This document shows, in pieces, positions 1 to 5,944 of a stretch of 6,110 nucleotides of DNA (positions are counted from its first letter, which is position 1; each line of letters begins with the position of its first letter). The position numbers were made by a program, and so were the translations under genes. A model generated the notes under the pieces. That model saw only the letters and a program-made list of their open reading frames with translations, had not been told where the DNA came from and searched no databases. The DNA lies in the NCBI GenBank assembly GCA_964605205.1, contig CAZSBL010000178.1:1-6110 (forward strand), given 5' to 3'. The stretch comes from JAWVYT01 sp964605205 (lineage in GTDB: Bacteria; Gemmatimonadota; Gemmatimonadetes; Longimicrobiales; RSA9).

Positions 1-70
1 CAGAGCTTGCGTCTTCCGCTGACAAGTCTGCCCTGCCCGGATCAAACTCACAGGAGGTTCTCCGCGCGTG

Positions 71-110
71 CTCCGCGCCTCCGCAGCTCCGCGGTTGACC
101 AGGCGCGGAG
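71..110 (-). terminator. GC-rich hairpin after the M28 peptidase gene, possible terminator
   Basis: Bases 71-80 (ctccgcgcct) and 101-110 (aggcgcggag) are perfect 10-bp inverted repeats around a 20-nt loop. The loop could form a further small CCGC/GCGG stem (81-84 with 91-94). On the minus strand the hairpin starts 22 nt past the stop codon of the M28 peptidase gene, where a transcription terminator would be expected. No run of U follows the stem on that strand, so it is not a canonical intrinsic terminator. It could instead stabilise the 3' end or pause polymerase. The rest of 1-132 shows no supportable gene. Confidence 0.4.
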
Positions 111-132
111 TCCCCGCAAACGGCGGTCGCGT

Positions 133-1698
133 CTAGCGTCCGTACCCTTCCCAGGTGCGGTCCGGCGGCTGGCACGCGGGCCACTCCATCCGCTCGCCGG
201 TCCGCTGGTTGATGGGCAGGACCGGGCGGCGCTGGCGGTCGATGAACTCCGGGTCCTCGGACGCCATATAGGTCAGCATGGCGATGAGCACGGCGTTATG
301 GCGCACGTTGTCGAACGCGATCTTGTCGAGCGTGTCCATGTTCGTGTGCCAGGTGTAGGTCCCGTAGTCCCAGGAGTTGGCCCAGAGCCCGAACGACGGG
401 GCACCGGCGCAGGTGAACGCGGCATAGTCGCTGCCACCCCCGCCCGGGGTGCCGGGGAAGGTGATGTCGATGTCACCGGTGAGCTCGGCCGGGAGCGCGC
501 TCAGCCAGCCGGCGAAGTGCGAGCCGGCGTCCATGAGCCCCTGCATGCTGACCCGGGCGATCTTGCCGGTGCCGTTGTCCTGGTTGAAGACGGCCTGGAG
601 CCCGGCCACGATGTCCGGGTGATCGGCGGCGAACGCGCGCGACCCGTTCAGCCCCTGCTCCTCGCTTCCCCAATGGCCCACTACGAGGGTCCGCTTCGGG
701 TGCGGGTAGTGCAGCTTCAGGAGCCGCATGGCCTCGGCCATGATGATGGTGCCGGTGCCGTTGTCGGTGGCGCCGGGCGCGCCGTCCCAGGAGTCGAGGT
801 GCGCCGACAGGAGGATGTACTCGTCCGGACGCTCGGTGCCGGGGATCGTGGCCACGGTGTTGAACACCGGGACCTCACCCCGCATCTGCGCCTGTGCGTC
901 GGCCCGGAGCCGGGGGCCCTGCTCCGCTTCGGCCATGCGGTAGAGCATCCCGAAATGCTCGCAGCTCACCGAGAAGGTGGGGACCAGCCCGTCCCGATCG
1001 CCGAACACCCGTCGCGTGCCGTAGCCACCGGACCAGTTCGACGTCAGCATCCCCGCCGCACCGGCCTCGGCCAGCCGCTGCACGAGCTCCGCATCGTTCT
1101 CGCTGAAGGCACCCGCGCGGGCGGCGAAGCTCTGGCGGGCGGCCTGACGGACGGCCTGGATCGAGGCCAGGATCTCGTCGCCACCGAATTCCTCCCACTG
1201 GTCCAGGGGGCGGCAGGTCGGCTCCGGCGGCGAGACCAGCACGAACGCGCCCTCGGCCGCCTCCAGCCACGCGGCCATGTCGGCGCCGGGCTCGGGGAGC
1301 AGGATCACGTCGCCCTCCACCTCGCCGTCGGTGCCGGGGCTCCAGGCCAGGAGCGTGGCGTCGAGCGTCCGGATCCGGGGCTCGATGAGGTCCACGTGCA
1401 CGATGCCCCGGTCCCACCCCTTCCAGGTGCCGTACCGCTGGTTCTCGGCATCCACGCCCCAGCTGCCGTACAGCTCGACCAGCCAGTCATGGGCGGCGTC
1501 CAGCCCGCTGGAGCCGGTCACCCGGGGCCCGATGGAGTCCAGGAGCGTCCGGGCCAGCGGGTAGACCTGGGAGTTGTCCATCCCCTCGTCCCAGATGCCC
1601 TGGAGCACCGGGTCGTCCACGGGGAAGTTCTGGGCGGCCGCCGGGGCCGCGATAAGCAGCGCCAGCAGCGCCGCGGGCAGACGAATCATACGAGACAC
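133..1698 (-). CDS. Secreted M28-family zinc metallopeptidase (aminopeptidase/carboxypeptidase-like), 521 aa
   Basis: Predicted exported di-zinc exopeptidase that trims peptides outside the cytoplasm. A basic N terminus and an Ala/Leu-rich core (residues 4-20) form a type I signal peptide, with likely cleavage at APAAA-Q near residue 22. Residues about 105-265 fit a protease-associated-like insert. The catalytic domain follows with a complete M28 ligand set: H300 and D302 (SAHLD), bridging D312 (GATDNG), catalytic pair E346-E347 (GSEEQG), D374 (NQDNG) and H451 (WHTN). A GGGGSDY segment lies near residues 419-425. Four cysteines (about 162, 246, 430 and 509) could form disulfides after export. 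The GTG start at 1698 was chosen because AAGGAGG sits 5 nt upstream. The ATG at 1689 lies 14 nt from it, and the longer in-frame extension to 1767 would bury the signal peptide. The gene is 108 bp from the SDR gene upstream and may be read through from the operon or expressed alone. The exact substrate is unknown; the family call is strong. Confidence 0.93.
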   Translation of the reverse strand: MSRMIRLPAALLALLIAAPAAAQNFPVDDPVLQGIWDEGMDNSQVYPLARTLLDSIGPRVTGSSGLDAAHDWLVELYGSWGVDAENQRYGTWKGWDRGIVHVDLIEPRIRTLDATLLAWSPGTDGEVEGDVILLPEPGADMAAWLEAAEGAFVLVSPPEPTCRPLDQWEEFGGDEILASIQAVRQAARQSFAARAGAFSENDAELVQRLAEAGAAGMLTSNWSGGYGTRRVFGDRDGLVPTFSVSCEHFGMLYRMAEAEQGPRLRADAQAQMRGEVPVFNTVATIPGTERPDEYILLSAHLDSWDGAPGATDNGTGTIIMAEAMRLLKLHYPHPKRTLVVGHWGSEEQGLNGSRAFAADHPDIVAGLQAVFNQDNGTGKIARVSMQGLMDAGSHFAGWLSALPAELTGDIDITFPGTPGGGGSDYAAFTCAGAPSFGLWANSWDYGTYTWHTNMDTLDKIAFDNVRHNAVLIAMLTYMASEDPEFIDRQRRPVLPINQRTGERMEWPACQPPDRTWEGYGR

Positions 1699-1703
1699 AC
1701 GCG

Positions 1704-1710
1704 CCTCCTT
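1704..1710 (-). promoter_or_regulatory. Strong Shine-Dalgarno of the M28 peptidase gene
   Basis: On the minus strand this reads AAGGAGG, a near-perfect anti-16S match. It ends 5 nt before the GTG at 1698 and 14 nt before the ATG at 1689, so it favours the GTG as the true start. It is the best ribosome binding site in the window, which fits a gene translated independently of the coupled genes upstream. Confidence 0.75.
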
Positions 1711-1780
1711 GTTGCTTCGTTGGGTTCCGACGAGGGGTAACGTGAACGTCGGATCGGACCGCGGCAATGGGGGCGCGGCG

Positions 1781-1808
1781 GATTCGAACTCGAACGGGAA
1801 CTCGAATC
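1781..1808. repeat. TCGAA-cored repeat between the SDR and M28 genes
   Basis: The 9-mer gaactcgaa occurs twice in direct orientation (1786-1794 and 1798-1806, period 12). The block is bounded by a perfect 7-bp inverted repeat, gattcga (1781-1787) and tcgaatc (1802-1808). Its last bases overlap the SDR stop codon (1807-1809). It shares the octamer aactcgaa with the repeat at 5907-5914. It may be an intergenic repeat relic, a protein binding site or a weak hairpin; the sequence alone does not decide. The remaining gap to the M28 gene (1711-1780) shows no convincing promoter. Confidence 0.6.
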
Positions 1809-2592
1809 ACCGACCCCCACTCACCCGGATCACCTCACCGGTGATCCACCCCGCGTACTCCGACGCCAGGAAGAGGACCGCGTTGGCGATGTCGGCGGGG
1901 GTGCCCAGGCGTCGCATGGCGATCCCGTCCACCAGCTCCCGCTGACCCTCCTGGCCGTACGACCGCCACTGCTCCTCGGTGGTGGGGTTCGACCGGACGA
2001 AACCGGGGGCGATGTTGTTCACGGTGATCCCGTGGGGCCCGAGCTCGTGGGCCAGCTGGCGCGTCAGCCCGATCTGGGCGGCCTTGGCCGACGCGTACGC
2101 CTGGATCCCGGTCAGGCTCACGCCCAACCCGGCGCCGCTGGAGATGTTGATGATGCGACCGGCCCCGGCCGCCTTCATCCCTGGCGCCGCCGCCTGCGCC
2201 GTGTAGAACGCGCCCGTGGTGTTCACGTCGAAGATGGCCTGCCACTCCTCGGGCGTGACCTCCTCCAGCGGCTTCCCGACCTGGCCGAGGACACCGCCGG
2301 CGTTGTTCACCAGGATGTCTACCGCCCCGCCGCCCCCTTCCCCGGACTGGGGGATGGCGCCCTCCTCCGCTTCGGCGACGAACGCCCCGATCGCCTCCCT
2401 GTCGGTCACATCGACGACGCGGACCTCGCACCAGCCGTCGCAGCCGGCCTTCGTCTCGGCCAGCTCGTCGGCGAGGATGTCGCACGCCCAGACCCGGGCG
2501 CCGAGGGCGGCGAAGCGGTGGGTGATCTCGCGGCCGAACCCGTGGGCCGCGCCGGTAACGATGACCGTGGCATCGTCGAAGCGAATGTTCAT
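1807..2592 (-). CDS. Short-chain dehydrogenase/reductase (classical SDR), 261 aa, predicted NAD(H)-dependent
   Basis: Cytoplasmic oxidoreductase that should interconvert an alcohol or hydroxy-acid and a carbonyl. Classical SDR elements occur in order: the glycine-rich TGAAHGFG loop (13-20), D38 at the end of the second strand (VWACD) predicting NAD(H), DV at 61-62, NNAG (96-99), catalytic N124 (DVNTTG), S152 (NISS), Y166 and K170 (YASAK), the PG motif (196-197) and the C-terminal TGEVIRVSGG. Length is normal for the class. One oddity is a Gly-rich, Pro-containing stretch around residues 78-90, between helix D and the NNAG strand, where most relatives have a short turn. The ATG at 2592 overlaps the stop of the PanE-like gene as ATGA, with AGAGG 7 nt upstream inside that gene, so translation is probably coupled. 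The SDR fold and NAD preference are well supported. The substrate is not predictable; 3-oxoacyl-ACP reductase (FabG) labels would be by homology only. Confidence 0.93.
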   Translation of the reverse strand: MNIRFDDATVIVTGAAHGFGREITHRFAALGARVWACDILADELAETKAGCDGWCEVRVVDVTDREAIGAFVAEAEEGAIPQSGEGGGGAVDILVNNAGGVLGQVGKPLEEVTPEEWQAIFDVNTTGAFYTAQAAAPGMKAAGAGRIINISSGAGLGVSLTGIQAYASAKAAQIGLTRQLAHELGPHGITVNNIAPGFVRSNPTTEEQWRSYGQEGQRELVDGIAMRRLGTPADIANAVLFLASEYAGWITGEVIRVSGGR

Positions 2593-3608
2593 GCCGTCGC
2601 CTCTCGCAGCTCTTCGAGGTTCTCCCTCGCCCGCTCCCGCACGCCGGCCTCGATCTCGTGGATCATGGTGATGAGCCGGGCGTTCAGCGGAGTGGGCACG
2701 CCCAGCTCCCGGCCCCGCGTCACCACCGGCCCGAGCTGGGCGTCGACCTCGGTCTTCCGGTGACGGACGGCCAGGTCGCGCCAGATCCCGGTATGGGTCT
2801 TGGCGGACTTCCGGTTGTGGGCCACCAGCCCGTCCAGCGACGCTTCGGCGGCGACCTCGCCGGCGCCGGGCGCGAAGGCCGACGGGTCGAAGCCGTCGAA
2901 CGGCTCGAGCTTGACCTCCGCCGCCTCGGCCACGGCCACCACCTCCCGGGCGAGGTCCGCGTAGACGTCGCGGGTGGCGGGGGCGGCGAGGGTGTCGGCG
3001 ATGGCGTCGTCGGTGAGAGCTGTGGCGAAGAGCATGGACGCGTACGCCAGCTTGCTCCACAGGTAGCCGAAGATGTTGCGGGTGAGGATGGCGTCGGGGT
3101 CGAACTCGAGGAAGAGGCCGTAGATCCCATCGGCCCGGGGCGTGCGCCGCCCATCGAGCTCGCCCACCACCACGGCGCCCTTGCCGCCATAGTGGATCAC
3201 GCCGGGCTCCATGTAGTCGGCGCCGAAGTTCACGAAGCAGCCGAAGGTAACGCCCCGCCCCACGATCCGGGCGATGACCTCTTCATTGAGCCCGTTCTGG
3301 ACGGAGACCACCACGCCCTCGTCGGCCAGGTGCGGCGCCAGGATCTCCACCGCGCCGGCGGTGTGGTGCGCCTTCACCGCCAGCAGGATCGTGCGGTAGC
3401 GGCCCTCGAGGGCCTCGGGCGTCACCGCCTCGGCCTCCACCGCGAAGTCGGCCACGGGCCCCGTGACTCGCAGCCCGCCGTCGTTCATGGCCCGGACGTG
3501 GTCCTCGGCGATGTCCACGAAGACCACGTCGTGGCCCGCCCGCACCAGGTGCGCCCCGATGGTCCCACCCATGGCGCCGGCACCCCAGACCAGGATCGAG
3601 TCGCGCAT
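2589..3608 (-). CDS. Ketopantoate reductase (ApbA/PanE)-family dehydrogenase, 339 aa, substrate probably not ketopantoate
   Basis: Two-domain 6-phosphogluconate-dehydrogenase-like oxidoreductase. The N-terminal Rossmann domain shows GAGAMGG (9-15), D32 near the end of the second strand, LLAVKA with K79, and VQNG with N105. The C-terminal helical domain shows WSKLAY with K186 and KTEVD with E287, matching the catalytic Lys and Glu of the family. The two Asn that follow the catalytic Lys in E. coli PanE (N180 and N184, as I recall them) align with A190 and F194, so the substrate pocket differs. The acidic residue after strand 2 suggests NAD(H), unlike NADPH-dependent PanE. Length slightly exceeds the usual 300 or so residues. 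The start at 3608 makes a TGATG overlap with the creatininase-family stop. GTG codons at 3611 and 3617 are alternatives and sit 10 and 4 nt from a GGAGG at 3622-3626, so the N terminus is uncertain by up to three residues. No other pantothenate gene is nearby. Confidence 0.9.
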   Translation of the reverse strand: MRDSILVWGAGAMGGTIGAHLVRAGHDVVFVDIAEDHVRAMNDGGLRVTGPVADFAVEAEAVTPEALEGRYRTILLAVKAHHTAGAVEILAPHLADEGVVVSVQNGLNEEVIARIVGRGVTFGCFVNFGADYMEPGVIHYGGKGAVVVGELDGRRTPRADGIYGLFLEFDPDAILTRNIFGYLWSKLAYASMLFATALTDDAIADTLAAPATRDVYADLAREVVAVAEAAEVKLEPFDGFDPSAFAPGAGEVAAEASLDGLVAHNRKSAKTHTGIWRDLAVRHRKTEVDAQLGPVVTRGRELGVPTPLNARLITMIHEIEAGVRERARENLEELREATA

Positions 3609-4309
3609 CACTCCCACGGGCCCTCCATGGCCGCCCGGACCTCTGCGACCGCCACCGCCCAGAGCGCGAGCATCTCCTCGTCGGACTTCTGATAGAAGCC
3701 GGCGAAGTTGCCGTCGCCCAGGTAGTTACGGACCTCGACGGGGTTCTTGAGCGCCATGACGTCACGCTCGATGGGCTCTTTCCGCCGGTCGGGCAGCTCC
3801 ACCCCCTCGAGCCGCGTCCACGGGAAGTTCTCCAGCCACGACGCGTGGCTCGCCACCGGGTCGATCTCCTGGGCCTTCGCCCATGTCTCCGGCGCGTTCC
3901 ACCAGTTGTGCACCTTCACGGTGGTCTCCCGGTGGGCGTCCATCCACTCCACGGCCATGGTGGCGACGGGGCTGTTCCCGCCGTGCCCGTTGACCACCAG
4001 GATCCGGCGGAAGCCAGCCCCATGGAGGCTGTCCAGGATGTCCCGAACGAACCGGAGGTACGTGTCCAGCTTGATGGCGATGGTGCCCGGGTACCCGAGG
4101 AAGTAGGGCGCCACGCCGTAGGGGAGCGCCGGGTAGACGGGCACGCCCAGCGGCTCGGCGGCCTCCGTCGCCACCCGCTCGGGGAGGATGGTGTCCACCA
4201 TCAGGCTCAGGTAGCCGTGCTGCTCGGTGCTGCCCAGCGGGACCACGCAGCGGTCGTCCTTCTCCAGGTAGCGCTCCACCTGCATCCAGCTCATGTCCCG
4301 GATCTTCAT
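3608..4309 (-). CDS. Creatininase-family metal-dependent amidohydrolase, 233 aa
   Basis: Cytoplasmic metal-dependent hydrolase of the creatininase/MftE/FAPy-deformylase superfamily, which cleaves C-N bonds in cyclic or linear amides. The first metal motif is PLGSTEQHG (24-32) with E29 and H31, followed by D39 (MVDT). The second is VNGHGGN (106-112) with H109. E160, in SHASWLEN (154-161), occupies the place of the conserved Glu in the family's HAGExET motif. True creatininases, as I recall, carry NGHYEN with a Glu ligand; here that position is Gly, so creatinine is an unlikely substrate. The second half of the HAGExETS motif is also degenerate (W at the first Glu, NF for TS). The ATG at 4309 overlaps the M20 stop as ATGA, and GGAGG lies 4 nt upstream. 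A longer in-frame extension to 4384 only re-reads M20 coding sequence. The fold is confident; the reaction is not. Confidence 0.9.
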   Translation of the reverse strand: MKIRDMSWMQVERYLEKDDRCVVPLGSTEQHGYLSLMVDTILPERVATEAAEPLGVPVYPALPYGVAPYFLGYPGTIAIKLDTYLRFVRDILDSLHGAGFRRILVVNGHGGNSPVATMAVEWMDAHRETTVKVHNWWNAPETWAKAQEIDPVASHASWLENFPWTRLEGVELPDRRKEPIERDVMALKNPVEVRNYLGDGNFAGFYQKSDEEMLALWAVAVAEVRAAMEGPWE

Positions 4310-5670
4310 GACTCCTCCGTCAGCCGCGCGTAGAGTCGCGTCATGGTCTTCATCCCCTTCTCCAGGTGATCCACGGCGAACCACTCGTCGGGGGCGTGCA
4401 TGTTGGCGCCGGGAAGGGCGAACCCCATGACCGCAACCGGCGCATGGAGGGTGTCCCGCAGCTCGGGCGCGATGGGGAGCGTGCCACCGTGGGTCACCCG
4501 CACCGGCTCGGTGCCGAAGACATCTTCCAGGGCGCCGGCCGCCGCCCGGAAGAGTGGGGCGTCCGGGTCGTCGCGCCAGGGGCGGTTGTGCTGGAGCGCC
4601 CGTACCTCGAAGCGCACCCCCTCCGGCGCCACCCGGGCCACGTGCTCCCGCAGCAGCGTCTCGATCCGGGCCGGGTCCTGGTCGGGCACCAGGCGCGTGG
4701 ACAGCTTGGCCAGCGCCGAGCTCGGCAGCACCGTCTTCTTCCCCGCCCCGGTGTAGCCGCTGATCAGGCCGTTCACATCCAGCGCCGGCCGAACCCAGAG
4801 CCGCTCCGGGGTGCTGTAGCCCGGCTCGCCCACCGGCGCCGCGCCACCGGCGGTCTCCCGGAACGCGGCCTCATCGAATCCCAGCCAACGCCAGTTCTCC
4901 CGGACGTGCTCCGGCGGCATGACCACATCGTCGTAGAAGCCGTCGATGGCCACGCGGCCGCCCTCGTGCATCGACGCGATTACCGCCGCCAGCGCGTTGG
5001 CCGGGTTCGGCACCGCCCCGCCGTACTGGCCGCTGTGGAGATCGGTGGTCCCGATGGTCGCCTCGATCTCGAAGTAGGCGATCCCCCGCATCCCGAAGAT
5101 CAGCGACGGGCGCCCGGGCGCGAACATCATGGAGTCGGCGATAAGCACGTGGTCTGCCGCCAGCTCTTCGGCGTGCTCGGCCACCCACGGCACCAGCGAT
5201 GGCGACCCGATCTCCTCCTCGCCCTCGAAGAGCAGGATCAGGTTCACCGGCAGACCCGTGGTGGCCAGCGCCGCCTCCGCCGCCCCGATCTGCAGGAAGA
5301 TCTGGCTCTTGTCATCGGCGGCGCCCCGACCCCAGATCCGGCCGTCCCGGAGCTCGGGCTCGAACGGCGGAGAGGTCCACGGCTCCAGCGGCTCCGGCGG
5401 CTGGACGTCGTAGTGGCCGTAGACCAGGAGCGTGGGTGCGTCGGCGGTCCGGGCACGGTACCGTCCGACGACCACGGGGTGCCCGTCCGTCGGCTCGATG
5501 ACCGCTTTGAGCCCGGCCTGCACCATCCGGGCGCGTAGCCACTCCGCCGCCTCCGCTACATCGGCGGCGTGGGCCGGGTCGGTGCTGATGCTCGGGATCC
5601 GGAGGAAATCGAACAGCTCGGTACGGAACCGCCGGGTCTCCCGGTTGATGTACGAGTGAGGGGTGGGCAT
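4306..5670 (-). CDS. M20-family metallo-dipeptidase (CNDP/carnosinase-like), 454 aa
   Basis: Cytoplasmic di-zinc hydrolase that splits dipeptides or N-acyl/beta-alanyl amino acid bonds. The ligand set is complete: H86 and catalytic D88 (YGHYDVQP), bridging D119 with K121 (GAADDK), catalytic E152 and ligand E153 (EGEEEIGS, 149-156), D179 (IADS) and H425 (GANMHAPDE). The lid/dimerisation domain, about 195-310, includes DLHSGQYGG with H212, the residue that reaches into the partner subunit in CNDP enzymes. THGG (393-396) fits the substrate-binding loop. Length matches CNDP-type dipeptidases rather than the shorter ArgE/DapE forms. No signal peptide is visible. The ATG at 5670 was chosen because family similarity begins about ten residues later; an in-frame extension to 5784 has no domain content and is built partly from TCGAA repeats. 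No clear Shine-Dalgarno precedes this ATG. It is the first gene of the coupled operon, with a 4-nt overlap to the next. Confidence 0.93.
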   Translation of the reverse strand: MPTPHSYINRETRRFRTELFDFLRIPSISTDPAHAADVAEAAEWLRARMVQAGLKAVIEPTDGHPVVVGRYRARTADAPTLLVYGHYDVQPPEPLEPWTSPPFEPELRDGRIWGRGAADDKSQIFLQIGAAEAALATTGLPVNLILLFEGEEEIGSPSLVPWVAEHAEELAADHVLIADSMMFAPGRPSLIFGMRGIAYFEIEATIGTTDLHSGQYGGAVPNPANALAAVIASMHEGGRVAIDGFYDDVVMPPEHVRENWRWLGFDEAAFRETAGGAAPVGEPGYSTPERLWVRPALDVNGLISGYTGAGKKTVLPSSALAKLSTRLVPDQDPARIETLLREHVARVAPEGVRFEVRALQHNRPWRDDPDAPLFRAAAGALEDVFGTEPVRVTHGGTLPIAPELRDTLHAPVAVMGFALPGANMHAPDEWFAVDHLEKGMKTMTRLYARLTEES

Positions 5671-5672
5671 CG

Positions 5673-5700
5673 AGTTCGACGTTCGAGGTTCGATCTTCGA
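5673..5700. repeat. Four-copy 7-nt tandem repeat (NNTTCGA) abutting the M20 start codon
   Basis: The units are agttcga, cgttcga, ggttcga and tcttcga, an exact 7-nt period in which TTCGA is invariant and the two leading bases vary. Read on the minus strand it is a run of TCGAANN ending 2 nt before the M20 ATG, so it would occupy the ribosome-binding region of the mRNA. No SD is present there. It could be a repeat tract of mobile or slippage origin, or a regulatory site. The shared TCGAA core links it to the repeats at 1781-1808 and 5910-5930. Confidence 0.75.
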
Positions 5701-5909
5701 GGGCCGGGCAAGGCTGCCGTCGTCGCTAAGCCGCTGGCTTCCTGGCCAGGCAACGTTCGACTGCCTGCATCCCGGGGGCTCCACCTCACCGGCAAGGTCG
5801 GGGTCCGGGGCGTCGCCGGCAACCGCACCGCACGCCAGTGGAGCCGGCTTCCGCCGTGGCGCCGCAACCCGAGCCGCGAGCGCAGCCTCGCCGCGAACGC
5901 CGGTCCAAC

Positions 5910-5930
5910 TCGAAATCGAAATCGAAATCG
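5910..5930. repeat. 6-nt tandem repeat (tcgaaa, 3.5 copies) upstream of the DUF1295 gene
   Basis: Three perfect copies of tcgaaa (5910-5927) are followed by a partial copy, tcg (5928-5930), ending 2 nt before a -10-like hexamer. The preceding bases complete aactcgaa (5907-5914), an octamer also present at 1787-1794. The tract covers the place where a -35 element and spacer would lie for the plus-strand gene, and its AT content contrasts with the surrounding GC-rich DNA. Confidence 0.7.
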
Positions 5931-5932
5931 CC

Positions 5933-5938
5933 TACCTT
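5933..5938 (+). promoter_or_regulatory. -10-like hexamer (TACCTT) of a possible leaderless promoter
   Basis: TACCTT fits the TAnnnT core of sigma-70-type -10 elements and ends 6 nt before the ATG at 5945. Transcription would then begin at or next to the start codon. The absence of a Shine-Dalgarno before this ATG agrees with leaderless translation. No -35 match is seen at 16-18 nt spacing, where the tcgaaa repeat lies instead. This is inference from position and composition. Confidence 0.4.
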
Positions 5939-5944
5939 GGGGCC

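Larger units (their letters stand above)
5671..5944. other. Divergent intergenic region between the M20 operon and the DUF1295 gene
   Basis: This 274-bp stretch must hold the start signals of both transcription units. Visible structure includes a 7-nt tandem repeat at 5673-5700, a 6-nt tandem repeat at 5910-5930, a small hairpin aagcc-gct-ggctt (5728-5740) and, directly beside it, a perfect 10-bp palindrome cctggccagg (5741-5750). No convincing -35/-10 pair was found for the minus-strand operon. For the plus strand only a -10-like hexamer at 5933-5938 stands out. No tRNA or other RNA gene could be recognised. Confidence 0.55.

Noticed and set aside
52..135. AGGAGG at 52-57 followed by a short plus-strand GTG frame (68-135)
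   Set aside because: Only about 20 codons, spacing of 11 nt, Arg/Ala-rich product, and it coincides with the inverted repeat at 71-110.
7..1740. 577-codon open frame on the plus strand opposite the M28 gene
   Set aside because: It mirrors the minus-strand gene, whose full zinc-ligand set and signal peptide are unmistakable. The antisense product is low-complexity (Gly/Arg/Val/His-rich) with no recognisable domain, as expected from strong GC bias at third codon positions.
1699..1767. N-terminal extension of the M28 protein to an ATG at 1767
   Set aside because: It would place 23 residues before a good signal peptide and ignore an AAGGAGG positioned for the GTG at 1698.
1807..4309. Mycofactocin-type system (creatininase-like MftE plus SDR)
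   Set aside because: No MftA/B/C-like peptide, chaperone or radical SAM gene is in the window, and the SDR lacks the insertion after strand 2 typical of mycofactocin-linked SDRs; its extra loop is elsewhere.
4366..5538. 390-codon open frame on the plus strand opposite the M20 gene
   Set aside because: Antisense shadow of a gene with clear metallopeptidase motifs; the product has no domain pattern. The same holds for the plus-strand frames at 2032-2763 and 2658-3692.
5673..5700. LexA/SOS box made of GTTC direct repeats
   Set aside because: The alphaproteobacterial LexA box is GTTC-N7-GTTC; here GTTC recurs with N3 spacing (period 7). No GAAC-N4-GTTC palindrome is present either.
5700..5780. 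Possible tRNA on the basis of a GTTCGA T-loop-like string
   Set aside because: No matching acceptor stem, anticodon arm or D arm could be folded around it.
5671..5784. N-terminal 38-residue extension of the M20 protein
   Set aside because: It has no domain content, and part of it is a translation of the 7-nt repeat; family similarity begins just after the ATG at 5670.
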